Shown: in pieces, positions 26,203 through 36,775 of the stretch
How the letters are laid out: every line of letters begins with the position of its first letter
How positions within the stretch are numbered: the first letter of the stretch is position 1
Source of the DNA: JAFGTX01 sp942492225
Lineage (GTDB): Bacteria > Bacillota > Clostridia > Peptostreptococcales > Acidaminobacteraceae
Reading direction: 5' to 3'
DNA: 46,818 bases
Assembly (NCBI GenBank): GCA_942492225.1
Contig: CALODS010000078.1
Coordinates: forward strand, 1 to 46,818
Program-made: the position numbers and the translations under genes
The notes under the pieces: model-generated
The model's input: the letters and a program-made list of their open reading frames with translations, nothing else
What the model was told of the DNA's origin: nothing
The model's database searches: none

Positions 26203-27273
26203 ATATGTGTACATTATAATGTACCAATCAACTTGAATGCAAAGATAAAAGCAAAGGATAATCAGTTTAACATAGCATCGATGCCTATTACCGAGTTTTT
26301 TAATATCTATGATATTGAGACTGAGTATTCAAGAGAGCTGAAACTTGAAATAGGTCTTTATGCCGGTGATGAATTAAAAGGATCTCTTATCTCAGTACCA
26401 TTTAGTGAAGGTGCAACAGCTATTACAGATTCATCAAATCCGAACTTAGTGAAATGGAATATGAAGAATTTACAAGTGCCTAGGACTTTAGCTGATAAAG
26501 GCTATAAATTAAGAATTACAGCAATTGATGTGGAAAGACCAAGTAAACGTAAAGTAATAGACTTTGATGTAGGTGTTAATACACCAATTAATCCAGTTCC
26601 TGATATACCACAAGTATTTACAGCAAATGAAACTGTTGAAGTGACATGCAGAACATCAAAGTACACTGATGAACTAAACGTTACATTGTTTGATGGGACA
26701 GCACATGCAGCAGGCTACTCTATGATTTACTCAAAAATGGACGGAGACAAGAAGTTATGGACATTAAATTATAGAATACCTGAAGGGATTGATGATGGGT
26801 CATATAATGCAATTTTCAGCGGTACAGTTAATACAGTTCCAGTTAAAATGGAAAGTGCTACAAGAAGTTTTGAATACATTACACTGAAAATTGTATCTGC
26901 AGTCATGTATCCAGAAGATCCAATGGCTGGTGATAAACTTATATGGGTTATTGAATCAGTTGGAGGCGTTGATCGTTATGAATTGATTTTCGAAGATGAT
27001 GTGATTAATAACGATGAACGAGAAGAGATGGGATATGACAAAGTAAATTATCCTTATTTCATTGAAGTTGATGAAAAAAGGAGCCATAAAATAAATCAAC
27101 TGGAGTATGTATTGTGGTGTACAACACCGCAAAGTATCACGCTTAAAGGAACTAGAAATAGACCAGAATATAGATTTAAGATTAGAGCTTGGAAGGGTAG
27201 TCGTTATGTAGATGCAGACTTTACAGAAGAGATTTCTGGAGATGTAAGAGAATTACTTAAAATTGGATATTAG
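26203..27273 (+). pseudogene. 5'-truncated gene for a beta-rich secreted-type protein
   Basis: About 350 codons remain of a larger gene whose start, and presumably signal peptide, was removed by the IS3 insertion ending near 26200. The product is rich in beta strands and looks like two or three Ig-like modules (a Pro-rich junction, NTPINPVPDIPQVFTANETV, separates them) with an acidic segment DDVINNDEREEMGYD. No catalytic motif is seen. The frame could start at the TTG at 26191 contributed by the IS end, but no ribosome site is present. It resembles extracellular structural proteins; I cannot name the family. Confidence 0.55.
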
Positions 27274-27280
27274 TGTAGTT

Positions 27281-27316
27281 AAAAGCTATTCATTTAGAAT
27301 AGCTTTTTTTATTTTT
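27281..27316 (+). terminator. Rho-independent terminator
   Basis: AAAAGCTATTC (27281-27291) pairs with GAATAGCTTTT (27297-27307), followed by a T-run. The rest of the gap to 27517 holds only the leader of the next gene. Confidence 0.75.
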
Positions 27317-27517
27317 TGTCAAAAGATTAGAATGTATAATTATCGGAATTTTACGACAAATATATCCATGGAATAAAAATGAATTAATGTTGAATAATTG
27401 TAAATAAAATTATTGTAAATAATAACCATAGGTGCTAAAATAAATACGCGCAGTTACAGTTTATAGCTAGTTATACAATTATTAACAAAAAGTAATTATT
27501 AGAAAATGGAGGATGAA

Positions 27518-28072
27518 ATGAATAAGAAAAAATATTTAGCACTTTTTTTAGCACTACAAATAACAATGTCTTTCTCTACACTTTCGTTTGCATCAAGAGA
27601 ATCACTTGAGGAAATTGATATGAATGATGAGTATGATCTCAATATTGATCAGTTGTTAGAAGGAATTCCAGAAAACGCATCAGAAGATTTTAATATCGAT
27701 ATTCCTTTAGAAGTTGATATGAGTCAGTATCCTAGTTTTCAAATTTTAGGTCAAGATCAGAACATAAAAGAAGAAAAGGATAAAATTAGAATTGAACATG
27801 ATAGCTTAGAATTAAGATCAATGGGCTTTGATGAAGTAGATTCACCAGCTATGGCATTATATAGTGAACCAATGTCTGATGCACCTATGATGTTGAGTAG
27901 TGTGCCTATGTTAGCATCTGCTATATCAACTCTTACTAAAAAAAGCTCTAAAAGATTTGTGTATGGATATAACTCAAAAGGCGTACTGGGTGGTATTCAA
28001 GATGAAACACAAAAATTAATATTTTATTTTAAATACGACAATAATGGAAATCTAATCAAAATACATGAGTAA
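27518..28072 (+). CDS. small secreted partner of the protease-RHS protein
   Basis: Protein of 184 residues with a signal peptide (KKKYLALFLALQITMSFSTLSFAS, cleavage near residue 26). A long acidic region follows, then a Met/Pro/Ser-rich stretch. The C-terminus, VYGYNSKGVLGGI and YFKYDNNGNLIKIHE, has the feel of one or two YD (RHS) repeat units. The stop is 18 bp before the start of the giant RHS gene, so the two form an operon. It may be a secreted helper or a leftover RHS piece; the family is unknown. ATG 27518 is used because GGAGG (27508-27512) precedes it. Confidence 0.6.
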   Translation: MNKKKYLALFLALQITMSFSTLSFASRESLEEIDMNDEYDLNIDQLLEGIPENASEDFNIDIPLEVDMSQYPSFQILGQDQNIKEEKDKIRIEHDSLELRSMGFDEVDSPAMALYSEPMSDAPMMLSSVPMLASAISTLTKKSSKRFVYGYNSKGVLGGIQDETQKLIFYFKYDNNGNLIKIHE

Positions 28073-28090
28073 AATCATTCGGAGGAATAA

Positions 28091-31000
28091 ATGCAGAACC
28101 TAATCAAGAAAAGAATATCGATGTTTCTTGCGATTATGATGTTCGTTACTACGGTAGCGCCATCATTTACTTTTGCAGAAGCAAATACAGATATTATCCT
28201 AGAAGAAAATAGCAACATTGAAGAATTGAACGCAGCATTTAATTTAGAAGTTGAGAAAATTGAAGAAGAAGCGACTGTACCAGTTGAAGAAGAAGCGACT
28301 GTACCAGTTGAAGAAGAAGCGACTGTACCAGTTGAAGAAGAAGCAACTGCAACAGTTGAAGAAGAAACGACTGTACCTGTTGAAGAAGACGCGACTGTAC
28401 CAGTTGAAGAAGAAGCGACTGTACCAGTTGAAGAAGTTATTACTCCTGCAGAAGAGTTAGTACCAGCAACTGAAATTGTAGAAATACAAATAACTACAAC
28501 GGGTGCTTCTACAATAGTAGAGGTTGCTAAACCTTCAAAGAGTGAGTTTATTGTTAAGTTAAAAGATGAAGAAAATGAATCTTTCTTATCAATAAGTTCA
28601 ACATTTGATAGCGAAGCACTTGGCATGAGTGAAGATGATTTAAAAGTCACAAAAATCATCAATGAATTTCAAATTTTAGAAGTCGATGATTCAGTTAATA
28701 TTGAAGAGCTATTTACTGCTATTGAAAGTGAATCAAATATCGATTATATCCAACCAAACTACCCACTTGAATTATATTCATTAGACATCGGATATTCAAA
28801 ACAATGGGCATTAAACAATAATGGACAAATAATCAATGGGAAAAAAGGTATTCTTGGTGAGGATATCAATCTAGACTATGCATGGAACTTTGGTAAAGGT
28901 GACGATGTACTAGTAGGTGTTTTAGATACAGGTATTGATATTAATCATGAAGACTTAAAAGATAGAGTATTTGTAAACACAAATGAAATTGCAAATAATA
29001 ATATTGATGATGATAATAATGGTTATATTGATGACATCAATGGATGGGATTTCTATAATTATGATAATACAGTTTTCGATAGTAAAACAGAAGATGAGCA
29101 TGGAACACATGTATCAGGTATTATTGCGGCGAGCAATAATGGAAAAGGTGTTGTTGGTGTTGCACCTAATGTGACAATCCTTCCAATGAAGTTTGTCGAT
29201 AATGATGGTGGATACACATCAGATGTATTAGAAGCGATTGCATACGCTGAAACAATGGGTGTTGATATTATCAACTGTAGTTTTGGTAGTTATGAAGAAA
29301 ATGAGGCTCTAAAATCAGCGATTCAGAACAGTGAAATTCTATTTGTTGCTGCTGCAGGAAATGATGGAAAAGATTTATCAAAGAAGAATGTTTATCCTGC
29401 TTCTTATAAATTGGATAATGTAATTTCTGTTGGATCAACAAACAATATTAGCTTAATATCGGCATTTTCAAATTACAATAATATTGATATATATGCACCG
29501 GGTATGAATATATTGAGTACTGTAGCTGATAATAAATATGCATATTTTGATGGAACCTCTCAATCAGCAGCTTATGTTACAGGAGCGATTGCTCTATTAA
29601 AATCAGCTAGAAAAGAATTGAGATCACCTGAATTAAAATCTATTATGTTACAAAACGCTAGGAATATAGAGGGTACTGAAATCAATATTCTTAATGTAGA
29701 TGCTTCTTTAGTTCCTAGAGATGCAGAATTAATAAACTTGAAAAAATTATCTGACGAAAAAGTTGCGGAAGGTAATATTACAATTATAAATGAATCAAAC
29801 GTTATTGTAATTATTCCTGACGAAAGTGGACTAAAAACAAAGGTATTTAGAGTGGAGAGTTTTGAGAATATCATTTCTGATTCTCTAAAAGAAAGACTAT
29901 TAAATGCATCTGTAGTTGAGGGTGAATTCTTAGTTATAGCAAAAGCTATTCAAGAATTTAGATTAACTGATGATGATGTTATAAAAATGTTATCTGACGG
30001 AATCGTATTCAGTGACTTTGAAACGAGTTATGCGTATTACTACGAATTATTACAATCAAATATTGCATATTTCTCAAATGTAAGAAAAGCTGTAATCAAT
30101 GGTGTAGGATATCAAACTTTTGAGGACGGTAGAACATTTGCAAATGCATTTGGTATTTCGATTGATTCTATTCTATATGAAGCAAGATCAAGACAAGATA
30201 TAGATGTTTCAAATGTTAATGAAGATCATGAGATTGTAGCAAGATGGTTAAGTGAGTACAAAATTTCTAAAGAAGCTATCGGGTACATTTCATATACATT
30301 AGGATTTTCATATCTAGAACTTGATGAAATGTTAAATGACTATTTATTGGATTCAGAGAATTATGTACCGAGTTACTTAGTTGATTCTTTTGAAGTAATT
30401 TCATTTGATAAAGAAGGCAGCGAGCAATCTATTACGTATAACACTGAAGCTAGAAATGAAGAAATTATTGTAGAGGAAGATGAAAAAACTACAATTGACT
30501 TTAACGATGAGTTAGTTAAATTTGGTATAACAGCTGAAGAAATGAAGAAGTTATTGGAATTAGAAACTAACTCAACAATGACATATTCTGAGCTTGAATA
30601 CTCATTATCAAAGTATAAAAATATAACTGAAATTGAAGCAATGGTTAAAGAATATGAAAACTATGTTTCGAATAATGACAATGAAGACGAACAAAAGTTT
30701 ATTAAACGTGAACTTTTAAATGGTGTAGCGATTGAAGAAGCCGAAAGAAGATTAAAGGTATGGGATAAAGAATCTGAACCTGCAGACTTTAAATTATTCT
30801 CTACATCATCTTCAAGTAATAGTATAGTTTCAGTTGATAAATTCGTTAATACTGGATTTATATTGAATGAAGGAAACAATGTAAATATTAATACTGTAGA
30901 TGGTAGTATGGAATTTAAATTACTAGTAGATGAGCTATCTATGTTAGATGGTACTACAGTGCCTTTATTTTTACGTTATCAATCATCTAGAGCAATGGAA

Positions 31001-34000
31001 AACGAACCTGGATTCAAGGGATCAACTGGTAGAAATGATAATGGAAAGATTATTGATGAAATCAGTAGATTCTCGATTGCACCAGGTTGGTCTATCCAAA
31101 TGTCTTACTTTAATCCTGGGAATGTATTTTATGCTGGTAAACCATGGGCCGAAGTATATAAATTTATAGATTTGGATACACTTCACTTAAGTGATGGTAG
31201 AACATTATCAGTTAAAAAAGAAAGTGATACAGTATTTAAGTTTGAAGATGAAGATGTAAAAGATATTAGACTTGAAGTATGTGACACATTAGCTGAAAGA
31301 AATGAATTTTCTAATGGTCAGACTTTTAGTGCAATGCAATTTGCAAATGGTCAGTGGGACCAAAGACCATCTATAAAGGTAATTCATAATAATGGAACGG
31401 TAGAATATTTCAACTACTATGGTTATTTATTAGGTGTATCTAATAAAAATGGTAATGGTTATTTAGTTCAATATAAGGTAAGTCAAGTAGGTGATATGAA
31501 ATACGTCTACCCAATGGTTCTTGTAAGTTCTACTTATGATGTCGTAAACTTTGATATCAACTGGGGACTTGGACACAATGTTGAATTAACAACAGGTACT
31601 AAGAAATTTATAGTAGATAAAGAAATATTAGAGGATGGTAGAGACAGAAGTATTGTCGTAACAGATATTGCAGTTCAGAATAAGAAAAACACTTCTGAAA
31701 ATGAACATTATAGATTCGATTATGAATATAATGATGTCGATTACTCATTCAAAAGAGGTTTAAGTTCCGAAGAAATTAATGCGGTTAGAATGCTTGGAAT
31801 AACATATCCAACAGGTGCACGTGCAGAGTTTGAGTATGAAACTGAGACTGTAGATATTGCATCTAGTGGTTATATTCAAAAACCGTTTGTTACGAGTTAT
31901 AAATTGATTGATAATAATAAGACTTATTTGGCTAAGACTTATGATCCTAGAGATGGGGTAAATACAGAGACAGCCTCAAATGGTTTAGTTAATAAGTACT
32001 ATTATAATGATGATAATTTAACTACAAAAATTGAAATGTTTGATGGTACAACATTGATTAGAACTGTTATTAATACCTATACTAATAATCTTTTGACTAA
32101 AAAAGTCGTTAGACATCATCAATCACCAAGCGTATACCGAGAAGTTACAGAATCATATAAGTATGATGATAAAGGTAATCTGATTGAGTATACAAATCAA
32201 AATGGTGATGTGAGTAAATTCACTTATGACAGTGAATATGCAATGCTTCTTAAATCAGAGGTGCCATTAGGCAATGGTAAAATAGCTAAGACAGAATTAA
32301 CATTAGACGATAATGGTAATTATGCAACTAAAAAAGAATATACATCACCGACGGAATATAAAGAAACAACATATACTGTTCAAGCGCAAGGCTTATTACT
32401 AAGGGAAGTAACTGAAAATGGTCAACTGGATTACAAGGTTAATTATGGTTACAACTTAGCACCCAAGATGGGGTTTAAAGATGGTGAAAACTTCCATGCC
32501 GCTGTTTATACTAAAAAATGGACAGACAATAGATTAACGCTTAATGCTGATGGGACAACTAAATATGTTAAGTATCAAAGTGAAATTGATCCAACAACGA
32601 AAAATATTAAGAATCTTACGGAACCAAATGGAAATAAAACGAATTACGCATATGACTACAAAGAACGTATAGTAAAAGTTGAATATCCAGATGGTACAAA
32701 CAAGACTGTAACTTATGATGATGCAAATATGTATTACATTATAAAATCTCCATCAGGCAGTAAAGAAAAGTTCATTTATGATGGCTTTGGTTCCTTATTA
32801 AGAGAACAAGAGTACATTGAAGGCATATTTAGAACAATCAAAGAAAATGAATATAATTCGGAGTACTTAATTTCTAAAGAAAAAGATGCCACTGCTAACG
32901 CTACAACATATTCTTATGATGTTTTTGGAAGAGTGAGTCAATCGACATATGCAAATGGAACAAAAACTCGATTTGAAATGGATGACTATGCGAATACAGT
33001 GAAGATGTACAATCAAGAAAATGAGTGGACCCTTTCTAAGTATGATGATTTTTCAAATTTAGTTGAAGAATCAAAATCAGTTTCGGGTACTATTGTGAAA
33101 AATACTTTCACATATGATAATACTGGAAATATTTTGACTTCAACGGATCCAAAAGGTTCTAAATACACTTACGAATATGATTTGCTAGGACAATTGGTGA
33201 AAGTAACGGATCCAAATGGTTCAACTTCAATTTATCAGTATGATAAGCTAGGTTCATTAAAATTAACACAACAAAAAGATGCATCATATAATAGAACATT
33301 CCAAAAACAAATTATCAACAATCAATTTGGTAATCCTATTCTATCTCAAGATGAACGCGGAAAAAATACTAAGTATTGGTATGATGATAACAGCAACTTA
33401 ATTAAACATTTAGATCCAAATGAAGAAATAGAAACTTACACTTACGATACGAGAAATAATGTAAAAGAAATAGCGTATCCAAACTATAAAAAAACATTTG
33501 ACTATGATGCTAATAATCAATTGTTGGTTGCTAAAATTTATGATTCTTTAACAACATCATCACCTACAAAAACATATAATTATTCATACAATGAGTTAGA
33601 TCAATTAAAGCGAAGAACTTCAAGTGATGAAAAATATGTAGAGTATACCTATGATTCTATAGGGAATGTAAAAACGTTAAAAGATTATTTTGGTGGTATA
33701 ACAACATATGATTATAATGACATGAATCTTCTCCAAAGTGTAAATTATGGGAATAAGACGTTTACTTATGATTATTATTCTGATGGAGCAATCAAGACGA
33801 TTAGTTATCCAATTGGAAACTATAAAACTGAGTTTACTTATGATGAGGGCAATCATATTAAGAGTCTAACAAATAAGAAAAACACTACAGTAGAAAAATC
33901 ATTCAACTATGATTATGACACTGCAGGAAATTTGACTCAAATAAAGGAAAATGATGTAGTTAAAGCTCAAGGTGGCTACGATAAGTTAGGGCAACTTAAA

Positions 34001-35260
34001 GCATTAAATACACCAGGTAATACGATTAATTACTACTATGATGTACGTGGTAATATGGTCGCACAGATTGGTAGAAATCCAATTGAATTAGCTTATAACT
34101 TGGGGGATTATCAGTGGAACAGTGAAGATCGTTTGATTAAATTCACTTCAGATAATGGTGATTCTACTATGTACTCGTATGATGATAGAGGGTTACGTCA
34201 AACGAAAAAGAGTACCAATGAAGAAATTGAATATTATTATGATAACAACAGCCGTCTAATCAATGAAAATGAGAATGGTAACCAAGTAACAATTGTAAAT
34301 GGTCATCTTCCATTAATGAGAAAAATAAATAATGACGTTTATTACTATGTTTATAATGGGCATGGAGATGTTATTGGTTTGTTAGATGAAAATGGTACAA
34401 TGGTAAATGAATACACATATGATATCTGGGGCAAAACTATTAGCTCTAGAGAGAGTGTATACAATGATTTAAAATATGCTTCAGAAATATTAGATTCAGA
34501 AACAAATAACTATTATTTAAGGGCAAGATACTATAGTCCTGAAACTCATAGATTTATATCTGTAGATAGTTATGAAGGTGAATTAAAGAATCCTTTATCA
34601 ATGAATCAGAATATTTATTGCTATAACAATCCGTTAATCTATGTTGATCCTAGTGGACATGTTCCTTTAAGCAATTTTAAAAAGAAACCAGGATTATTTG
34701 AAAAAGCAGGAAAAGTACTATATGCAGGTTCAGAAGTTCTACTTGGAGGATGTACTGTATATGGATCTGGAGCTTATATTGCTACTACAGGAGGAGCTGG
34801 GGCAGCAGCAGGTGGGGCAGTTGGAATTGCTCATGGTCTAAACGGAATAGGAAATGGTTTTAGGGATATTGGTCATATACGTGATGGCGACTGGGATCAG
34901 GTTGGTACTGAAAATTACATGAAAGATCATTTTTACGAGTATGGCTTTGGCGCTGCAGGCGAACTTATTGCTGGTGAAGAAGGACAAAAAATTGGCGAAA
35001 ATGTAGGTGCAGGAGCTTACTACGTTACTGATATTGTATTAGGTGCAAAAGGGACGGCAAAATCTATTAAGGAACTTAAGAATGCAAAATGGACGCGTGG
35101 TATGATAGTTCCTGGAAATGCTCCAATACAGATGGAAGGGATTGTTGGACAAAAAACTAATAGAGAACTTATAATGTCCATAACAAAAGATTCAGCAGGC
35201 TATTATTATAATGGAAAATACGGAGCTGAAGAATTTATTGAGAGAATTAAATCAAAGTAG
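28091..35260 (+). CDS. secreted subtilisin-like protease fused to RHS-repeat toxin shell
   Basis: Protein of 2,389 residues. In order: signal peptide (1-30); seven EEEATVPV-type octapeptide repeats (58-113); a propeptide-like domain (about 150-220, from EFIVKLKDEE); an S8 subtilisin protease (about 240-520) with Asp279 (VLDTGID), His337 (DEHGTHVSG), oxyanion Asn424 (AAGNDG) and Ser490 (GTSQSAA); a linker (520-900); a beta domain; many YD/RHS repeats (about 1290-2100); and an RHS core ending YYLRARYYSPETHRFISVD and YVDPSGH near 2188. The last 200 residues are the variable tip: a Gly/Ala-rich hydrophobic part, then a short polar domain. RHS shells encase toxins; a built-in protease could mature or release it. 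GGAGG precedes the ATG. Confidence 0.9.
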   Translation: MQNLIKKRISMFLAIMMFVTTVAPSFTFAEANTDIILEENSNIEELNAAFNLEVEKIEEEATVPVEEEATVPVEEEATVPVEEEATATVEEETTVPVEEDATVPVEEEATVPVEEVITPAEELVPATEIVEIQITTTGASTIVEVAKPSKSEFIVKLKDEENESFLSISSTFDSEALGMSEDDLKVTKIINEFQILEVDDSVNIEELFTAIESESNIDYIQPNYPLELYSLDIGYSKQWALNNNGQIINGKKGILGEDINLDYAWNFGKGDDVLVGVLDTGIDINHEDLKDRVFVNTNEIANNNIDDDNNGYIDDINGWDFYNYDNTVFDSKTEDEHGTHVSGIIAASNNGKGVVGVAPNVTILPMKFVDNDGGYTSDVLEAIAYAETMGVDIINCSFGSYEENEALKSAIQNSEILFVAAAGNDGKDLSKKNVYPASYKLDNVISVGSTNNISLISAFSNYNNIDIYAPGMNILSTVADNKYAYFDGTSQSAAYVTGAIALLKSARKELRSPELKSIMLQNARNIEGTEINILNVDASLVPRDAELINLKKLSDEKVAEGNITIINESNVIVIIPDESGLKTKVFRVESFENIISDSLKERLLNASVVEGEFLVIAKAIQEFRLTDDDVIKMLSDGIVFSDFETSYAYYYELLQSNIAYFSNVRKAVINGVGYQTFEDGRTFANAFGISIDSILYEARSRQDIDVSNVNEDHEIVARWLSEYKISKEAIGYISYTLGFSYLELDEMLNDYLLDSENYVPSYLVDSFEVISFDKEGSEQSITYNTEARNEEIIVEEDEKTTIDFNDELVKFGITAEEMKKLLELETNSTMTYSELEYSLSKYKNITEIEAMVKEYENYVSNNDNEDEQKFIKRELLNGVAIEEAERRLKVWDKESEPADFKLFSTSSSSNSIVSVDKFVNTGFILNEGNNVNINTVDGSMEFKLLVDELSMLDGTTVPLFLRYQSSRAMENEPGFKGSTGRNDNGKIIDEISRFSIAPGWSIQMSYFNPGNVFYAGKPWAEVYKFIDLDTLHLSDGRTLSVKKESDTVFKFEDEDVKDIRLEVCDTLAERNEFSNGQTFSAMQFANGQWDQRPSIKVIHNNGTVEYFNYYGYLLGVSNKNGNGYLVQYKVSQVGDMKYVYPMVLVSSTYDVVNFDINWGLGHNVELTTGTKKFIVDKEILEDGRDRSIVVTDIAVQNKKNTSENEHYRFDYEYNDVDYSFKRGLSSEEINAVRMLGITYPTGARAEFEYETETVDIASSGYIQKPFVTSYKLIDNNKTYLAKTYDPRDGVNTETASNGLVNKYYYNDDNLTTKIEMFDGTTLIRTVINTYTNNLLTKKVVRHHQSPSVYREVTESYKYDDKGNLIEYTNQNGDVSKFTYDSEYAMLLKSEVPLGNGKIAKTELTLDDNGNYATKKEYTSPTEYKETTYTVQAQGLLLREVTENGQLDYKVNYGYNLAPKMGFKDGENFHAAVYTKKWTDNRLTLNADGTTKYVKYQSEIDPTTKNIKNLTEPNGNKTNYAYDYKERIVKVEYPDGTNKTVTYDDANMYYIIKSPSGSKEKFIYDGFGSLLREQEYIEGIFRTIKENEYNSEYLISKEKDATANATTYSYDVFGRVSQSTYANGTKTRFEMDDYANTVKMYNQENEWTLSKYDDFSNLVEESKSVSGTIVKNTFTYDNTGNILTSTDPKGSKYTYEYDLLGQLVKVTDPNGSTSIYQYDKLGSLKLTQQKDASYNRTFQKQIINNQFGNPILSQDERGKNTKYWYDDNSNLIKHLDPNEEIETYTYDTRNNVKEIAYPNYKKTFDYDANNQLLVAKIYDSLTTSSPTKTYNYSYNELDQLKRRTSSDEKYVEYTYDSIGNVKTLKDYFGGITTYDYNDMNLLQSVNYGNKTFTYDYYSDGAIKTISYPIGNYKTEFTYDEGNHIKSLTNKKNTTVEKSFNYDYDTAGNLTQIKENDVVKAQGGYDKLGQLKALNTPGNTINYYYDVRGNMVAQIGRNPIELAYNLGDYQWNSEDRLIKFTSDNGDSTMYSYDDRGLRQTKKSTNEEIEYYYDNNSRLINENENGNQVTIVNGHLPLMRKINNDVYYYVYNGHGDVIGLLDENGTMVNEYTYDIWGKTISSRESVYNDLKYASEILDSETNNYYLRARYYSPETHRFISVDSYEGELKNPLSMNQNIYCYNNPLIYVDPSGHVPLSNFKKKPGLFEKAGKVLYAGSEVLLGGCTVYGSGAYIATTGGAGAAAGGAVGIAHGLNGIGNGFRDIGHIRDGDWDQVGTENYMKDHFYEYGFGAAGELIAGEEGQKIGENVGAGAYYVTDIVLGAKGTAKSIKELKNAKWTRGMIVPGNAPIQMEGIVGQKTNRELIMSITKDSAGYYYNGKYGAEEFIERIKSK
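28262..28429 (+). repeat. seven tandem 24-bp coding repeats
   Basis: Seven contiguous 24-bp units (consensus GAAGAAGAAGCG + ACTGTACCAGTT) encode EEEATVPV variants inside the giant gene. Units 1-3 and 7 are identical at DNA level; units 4-6 carry substitutions. The repeats give a flexible acidic linker and are prone to copy-number change by slippage. Confidence 0.9.
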
Positions 35261-35282
35261 CTGATAAAAATAGGAGTTTATT

Positions 35283-35573
35283 ATGAAAAAGAGACATGAG
35301 GTGTTTATTATACCCTTGATTTTTGCATTATTATTGACAGTATCTGTAGCTATATATGGATATTCGACTGGTAATCATAGAAATATAAAGGATATGCTAC
35401 TTCTTTTCGGGCTAGTATCATTTTTCGGAATGATTATGGCCACTGTATTTAAGAGTTTTTTAGAAATGATTAGAGACTTTTTTGCTTATGATATAAAGGG
35501 AAAAATTTTACTAATAGTGATTTTTTTGGGTTATGTATTAAGAGCTTTTTATCAGATGAGTTTATCGAAATAG
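35283..35573 (+). CDS. putative membrane immunity protein
   Basis: Protein of 96 residues with three membrane helices (about 8-26, 36-55 and 73-90) and basic ends. It starts 22 bp after the RHS gene, with TAGGAG upstream, in the position where the immunity gene for the C-terminal toxin tip is normally found. A membrane immunity protein suggests that the toxin acts at the membrane or cell wall, which fits the hydrophobic Gly-rich segment in the tip, but this is inference. I do not recognise the family. The gene ends before a strong terminator at 35665. Confidence 0.6.
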   Translation: MKKRHEVFIIPLIFALLLTVSVAIYGYSTGNHRNIKDMLLLFGLVSFFGMIMATVFKSFLEMIRDFFAYDIKGKILLIVIFLGYVLRAFYQMSLSK

Positions 35574-35964
35574 TTTTTCTATGACAATACAAAAATGACT
35601 TATATAATATTACGTATTTATAAGGATCAATCATATTTAATACTGAATGAAAAGTAGATAAACGAGCGACATAGAATTGAAAAATTCTATGTCGCTTTCT
35701 ATTTGCTTAAGTAAATAATAGTGTGAAAAAATTACCGCTTAATAACGTAACACCCGTTCCCAACTACCTCTACACCAAACGTACATTCTGTTACACTTAT
35801 CTATTCAATTCCATGAGAATAAAAGACGTTAAATGAAAATTTAAATTCCAGTTTTTTATCGAATGCAAGATTAAATTCAATATAGCTAGAACTTACTATT
35901 GCATGCCTCATTCTGTATAATGGTTAAACGGATGATTGCCTGTCTGCGCAGGAATGAGGTTATT
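35574..35964. other. intergenic region with terminator and IS30 leader
   Basis: It contains the terminator at 35665-35700 and, from about 35,700, the leader of the broken IS30 with a TATAAT (about 35,919) upstream of its gene. No other gene was seen. The IS30 left inverted repeat could not be placed because the right end is missing. Confidence 0.5.
35665..35703 (+). terminator. strong terminator after RHS/immunity genes
   Basis: AGCGACATAGAATT (35665-35678) and AATTCTATGTCGCT (35683-35696) form a perfect 14-bp stem with a 4-nt loop, followed by TTCTATTT. Confidence 0.8.
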
Positions 35965-36762
35965 ATGAATAAAAAACCCAAAGGTAATCAGAAACATCTG
36001 ACATTATCACAAAGATTAGAAATAGAAAAAGCACTGCTTGTTGGTGATTCTTTTGCAGCGATAGCAAGAAAACTTGATAAAGATCCAAGTACTATTTCAA
36101 AAGAAGTTCGCAAGCATTCTAGAGTTAAAGAAAGTAAAGACGCTAATTTTGCACCTATCCCATGCAATAACAGAAAAGAATGTAAAATTAGGTATCTGTG
36201 TGATGATTTATGTGGCACTTCATGTGCTTTATGTAAGAAACCAAATTTTAAGTGTATTTATATTTGTCCTAATTACGACCCTAAGATATGTGCAAAGTTA
36301 AAGAAACCACCCTATGTTTGTAATGGCTGTGGCAAAAGAATTAACTGTTTAATGGAGAGAAAAGTATATTCTGCAAAGTATGCTGATGATACCTATAGAG
36401 AAAGGCTTGTTTCAAGTCGTGAAGGTATTAATCAAACACCAGCATCTATTATGAAGATGGATCAACTTGTTTCTCCCTTGATTAAAAAAGGACAGTCTCT
36501 TGCACATATTTATGCTCATCATGCAGAAGAAATAGGCTGTAGTCGAAGAACACTTTATAATTACTTAGACAGGTCTGTACTTACAGCCCGAAACATTGAT
36601 CTACGTAGAAGGGTAAAATATAAACAGCGACGAACATCAACTCGTACAAGTGTAAAAGATAGGGCTTATCGAAATGATCGTAACTATTTAGATTTCCAAA
36701 ATTACTTAAGGAAGAGCCCAATTTAAATGTTGTTGAAATGGACGTTGTAGAAGGTATTGGAT
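35965..36762 (+). pseudogene. IS30-family transposase, frameshifted and interrupted
   Basis: The N-terminal part (about 250 codons) has the IS30 helix-turn-helix (HLTLSQRLEIEKALLVGDSF, AAIARKLDKDPSTISKEVRK), a Cys-rich zinc-binding region, and a second DNA-binding segment (CSRRTLYNYLDR). A stop at 36724-36726 follows a frameshift; the correct frame continues as EPNLNVVEMDVVEGIG, the start of the DDE domain, and is cut by the IS3-family element at 36763. The rest of the catalytic domain is not found on the far side. ATG 35965 is preceded by ATGAGGT. Inactive. Confidence 0.8.
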
Positions 36763-36775
36763 TGTCAACAGTAAA

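Noticed and set aside
28262..28429. CRISPR or minisatellite in non-coding DNA
   Set aside because: The repeats are contiguous, in frame, and encode an octapeptide inside a signal-peptide-bearing protein.
28075..28662. Long minus-strand reading frame with Ser/Thr/Val-rich product
   Set aside because: It is the mirror of the 24-bp repeats in the giant gene; low complexity and no ribosome site, while the plus-strand frame is clearly coding.
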